Shown here piece after piece: positions 58,487 to 60,135 of a stretch of DNA of 60,135 nucleotides; the first letter of the stretch is position 1; every line of letters starts with the position of its first letter. Origin of the DNA: Clostridiales bacterium Firm_09 (lineage in GTDB: Bacteria > Bacillota > Clostridia > Christensenellales > DTU072); contig LVAO01000022.1 in assembly GCA_001604065.1 (NCBI GenBank), positions 1 through 60,135 on the forward strand, written 5' to 3'. A program made the position numbers and the translations under genes. The notes below the pieces were generated by a model. That model did no database searches. It was not told the origin of the DNA and worked only from the letters and a program-made list of their open reading frames with translations.

Positions 58487-60013
58487 ATGGCGCACAAAAA
58501 AATATTGGTATTTTCCATAATGGCATTTCTTGCGGCGGCGCTCGTCGCGCTCATCGTCATGGTGTCCCTGTTGTCGGAGAACACCGATGTTCGTCCGCCC
58601 GCGGTGCGGCAGGACACCAAAACTTTTGACGAAAGGATGTATTATTCGCTTTCCGAGGCGCTTTCTTGTACCGGTGAAACGGGAACAATCGATCTGACTT
58701 TTGATGAGGAGGAGTTCAATCTTCTTATCAATGCGGCACTTCGGAGCGCAGGCGGCGGCGCAGTCCGAGGGATTGCGGTGACTGTCAACGATGGGGATAC
58801 GGTTTCTCTTGCAATGGGTGTCTCTTGCGCGGGCGTCCGGACGGTGCTTCGCGCAAAGGTTGCCGTTTCGGAAACGGATTCATATTTGCAATTTTCCTGC
58901 ACGGAGATTCGTCTGGGAGGATGCAGGCTGTCTGCGGCCAGCGCGAATTTGTTTGCAGGCCGGTTTTTTGAAAATACGGCGTTGTTTCCCGCAACTTCTG
59001 TGAAAAACGGAAGCTGGCTCATCCGTTTTGAAAAACAGGTTCTTGCGGGTTATCTGACCGGCTATCTTGCGGAAGGCGAGAATAATCTGGAGCTGGTACG
59101 TGTCGCATTGGAGCGATGCTTCAGACAAGAAGGGATGCTGGATTTCTGTTTTGGACAAAACGGTCGGATCGGTGCGCAGATTTCTTTGGAAAAGCTTTCT
59201 TACAATGAGGCTCGTGACGGGCAGACATTTTCGGATATTTCGGTAAACACTCTCGACGAGCAACTTGAAACGCTTTTGAACCGGGGCGCGCTTGACTTTC
59301 AGAATCTTAATTTGGGCGCCCGTTATCTTACAATGGGATACCAGAAACTCAAAGAAGAAGAAAAAGCAATTGTCTCGGCCATGGATTTTTCGTCCGTGGG
59401 CATCGTGTCAAACACGTCGTATACCGGTATGATTCATTATGATCAGCGTACGCTGGCGTCGATTGTGCTTGAACATCTTCCCGGTGTTCTGCCGGCAAGC
59501 GGTGAGGTATTTTTCAGAATAAATGAAGAAGACCTCAATGCGCTTGTCATGCAGGGTGACGTTATCGGGAGTGCGGCGGTGTTCGCGAGGTTCACCGGAG
59601 CCGGCTACAAGGTTTCTTCCATTGTGCTGGAGTCCTTTCATGCGGATATCCGTAAGGATACGCTGATAATAAATTTCATATTGAGTGTAAACGGCAGGCG
59701 CCTTTTGTTTTCGTCATCGCTGGAAAGCCTTCCTACCCACATTACCTCAATCACCATCTCCGTGAAAGACGTCCGGATGGGAGAATTGGCCGCTACGGAG
59801 GCGGAGAGTGCCGCTGTCTTTGCAATGACAGAAAGCGTGTTTGCGGCTCAGAACTGGATTTTCTGTGACGAAGAGGCGCAAGCTGTCACGTTCGATTTCG
59901 AAAGTGCCGTGAACAGCAATTGGCTGCTTCATCTTGCGTTTACCCGTCTTGGCGGTATCATAACGACATCCCTTGCAGAGGACGGATATATCAAAGTCGC
60001 AATAGAACTATAA
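58487..60013 (+). CDS. Membrane-anchored protein of unknown function
   Basis: The 508-residue protein has one N-terminal transmembrane helix (residues ~5-29) followed by a long extracytoplasmic part of alternating beta strands and amphipathic helices. The region after the anchor (TIDLTFDEEEFNLLINAALR) resembles the start of YpmS-like anchored domains, and a related phrase (GEVFFRINEEDLNALVMQGD) recurs near residue 340. This suggests an internal duplication of a lipid-binding-like (TULIP-type) fold. No lipobox or sortase motif. The ATG has CATCCGGT upstream and no strong ribosome site. Function unknown. Confidence 0.75.
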   Translation: MAHKKILVFSIMAFLAAALVALIVMVSLLSENTDVRPPAVRQDTKTFDERMYYSLSEALSCTGETGTIDLTFDEEEFNLLINAALRSAGGGAVRGIAVTVNDGDTVSLAMGVSCAGVRTVLRAKVAVSETDSYLQFSCTEIRLGGCRLSAASANLFAGRFFENTALFPATSVKNGSWLIRFEKQVLAGYLTGYLAEGENNLELVRVALERCFRQEGMLDFCFGQNGRIGAQISLEKLSYNEARDGQTFSDISVNTLDEQLETLLNRGALDFQNLNLGARYLTMGYQKLKEEEKAIVSAMDFSSVGIVSNTSYTGMIHYDQRTLASIVLEHLPGVLPASGEVFFRINEEDLNALVMQGDVIGSAAVFARFTGAGYKVSSIVLESFHADIRKDTLIINFILSVNGRRLLFSSSLESLPTHITSITISVKDVRMGELAATEAESAAVFAMTESVFAAQNWIFCDEEAQAVTFDFESAVNSNWLLHLAFTRLGGIITTSLAEDGYIKVAIEL

Positions 60014-60062
60014 GAGAGCGAAACCGGAGATAGCATCAGCATGTACGGTCCTGCACGTCATT

Positions 60063-60135
60063 TTATGAAACAATAGCGTAATTTCCCAAAGTAACGTCCA
60101 CAGTGATACCCGTTGTGGAAGTTAGATGGGAAATG
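60063..60135 (-). CDS. Probable C-terminal end of a minus-strand gene (cut by window edge)
   Basis: The minus strand is open from the window edge to a TAA at 60063-60065 and reads SHLTSTTGITVDVTLGNYAI before the end. The alternating beta pattern and a natural stop suggest the last ~24 residues of a protein continuing past 60135. Too short to identify. Confidence 0.3.
   Translation of the reverse strand, partial: ISHLTSTTGITVDVTLGNYAIVS

Overview
The window looks like chromosome from an anaerobic, fermentative low-to-mid GC Firmicute of the Clostridia type. The grounds are AGGAGG-type ribosome binding sites almost everywhere, frequent ATGA or GTGA gene overlaps, two glycyl radical enzymes with their activases, a KtrB/KtrA potassium pair, LemA/TPM, CPBP proteases, WalJ-like hydrolase, RlmH, Pth and TadA. 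No rRNA, tRNA, CRISPR array, transposase or intact prophage was seen. Species cannot be named from this sequence.

Layout. 1-1177 (minus) is the edge of a restriction-modification-like locus: an XRE regulator broken by a frameshift, a short methylase-like protein without a catalytic motif IV, and the start of a second methylase. 1558-3479 holds a DtxR-type regulator and a secernin-like C69 peptidase. 3482-8974 (minus) is an unusual four-gene operon: an SF1 helicase with a C-terminal helical repeat region, a coiled-coil protein, a membrane-anchored GLUG/beta-helix protein, and a tiny membrane protein. 9082-10113 encodes a release factor that keeps GGQ but has lost the stop-codon recognition loop. 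10284-13272 is pflB-pflA behind a strong promoter with an FNR/CRP-like palindrome. 13325-22231 (minus) is a run of mostly housekeeping genes (FAD dehydrogenase, LMW phosphatase, amidohydrolase, pth, tadA, M14 peptidase, rlmH, two CPBP proteases, WalJ-like hydrolase, PRTase, Dabb).

22470-25618 holds an MFS transporter and a LemA/TPM pair with a long leader that can fold. 25632-36664 is a sugar or polyol catabolic island. A sialidase-fold protein diverges from a co-directional set: IolD-like ThDP enzyme, MMSDH-type dehydrogenase, Gfo/Idh/MocA dehydrogenase, split transketolase, RpiB/LacAB-type isomerase, IclR regulator and GPH symporter. The logic would be import, oxidation or isomerisation, two ThDP-dependent C-C cleavages, and oxidation of an aldehyde to acyl-CoA; the substrate is unknown.

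36793-39066 is a PAS/GAF/HD-GYP c-di-GMP phosphodiesterase. 39375-44720 mixes beta-rich, Cys-rich and prealbumin-like repeat proteins without signal peptides (possibly spore-surface) with GNAT, cupin, TspO and a decayed DUF4838 fragment. 44974-49851 holds a second GPH symporter, MutY and KtrB/KtrA with a structured leader.

50140-58395 is the second notable island: a beta-helix lipoprotein, an FCD-type GntR regulator, a non-PFL glycyl radical enzyme, its two-cluster activase, a PPOX-fold flavoprotein and a geranylgeranyl-reductase-like flavoprotein. They follow a sigma-A promoter whose start site is covered by a perfect GTGGTA/TACCAC palindrome, a FadR/UxuR-style operator. 58487-60013 encodes an anchored protein of unknown function, and the right edge probably clips one more minus-strand gene.
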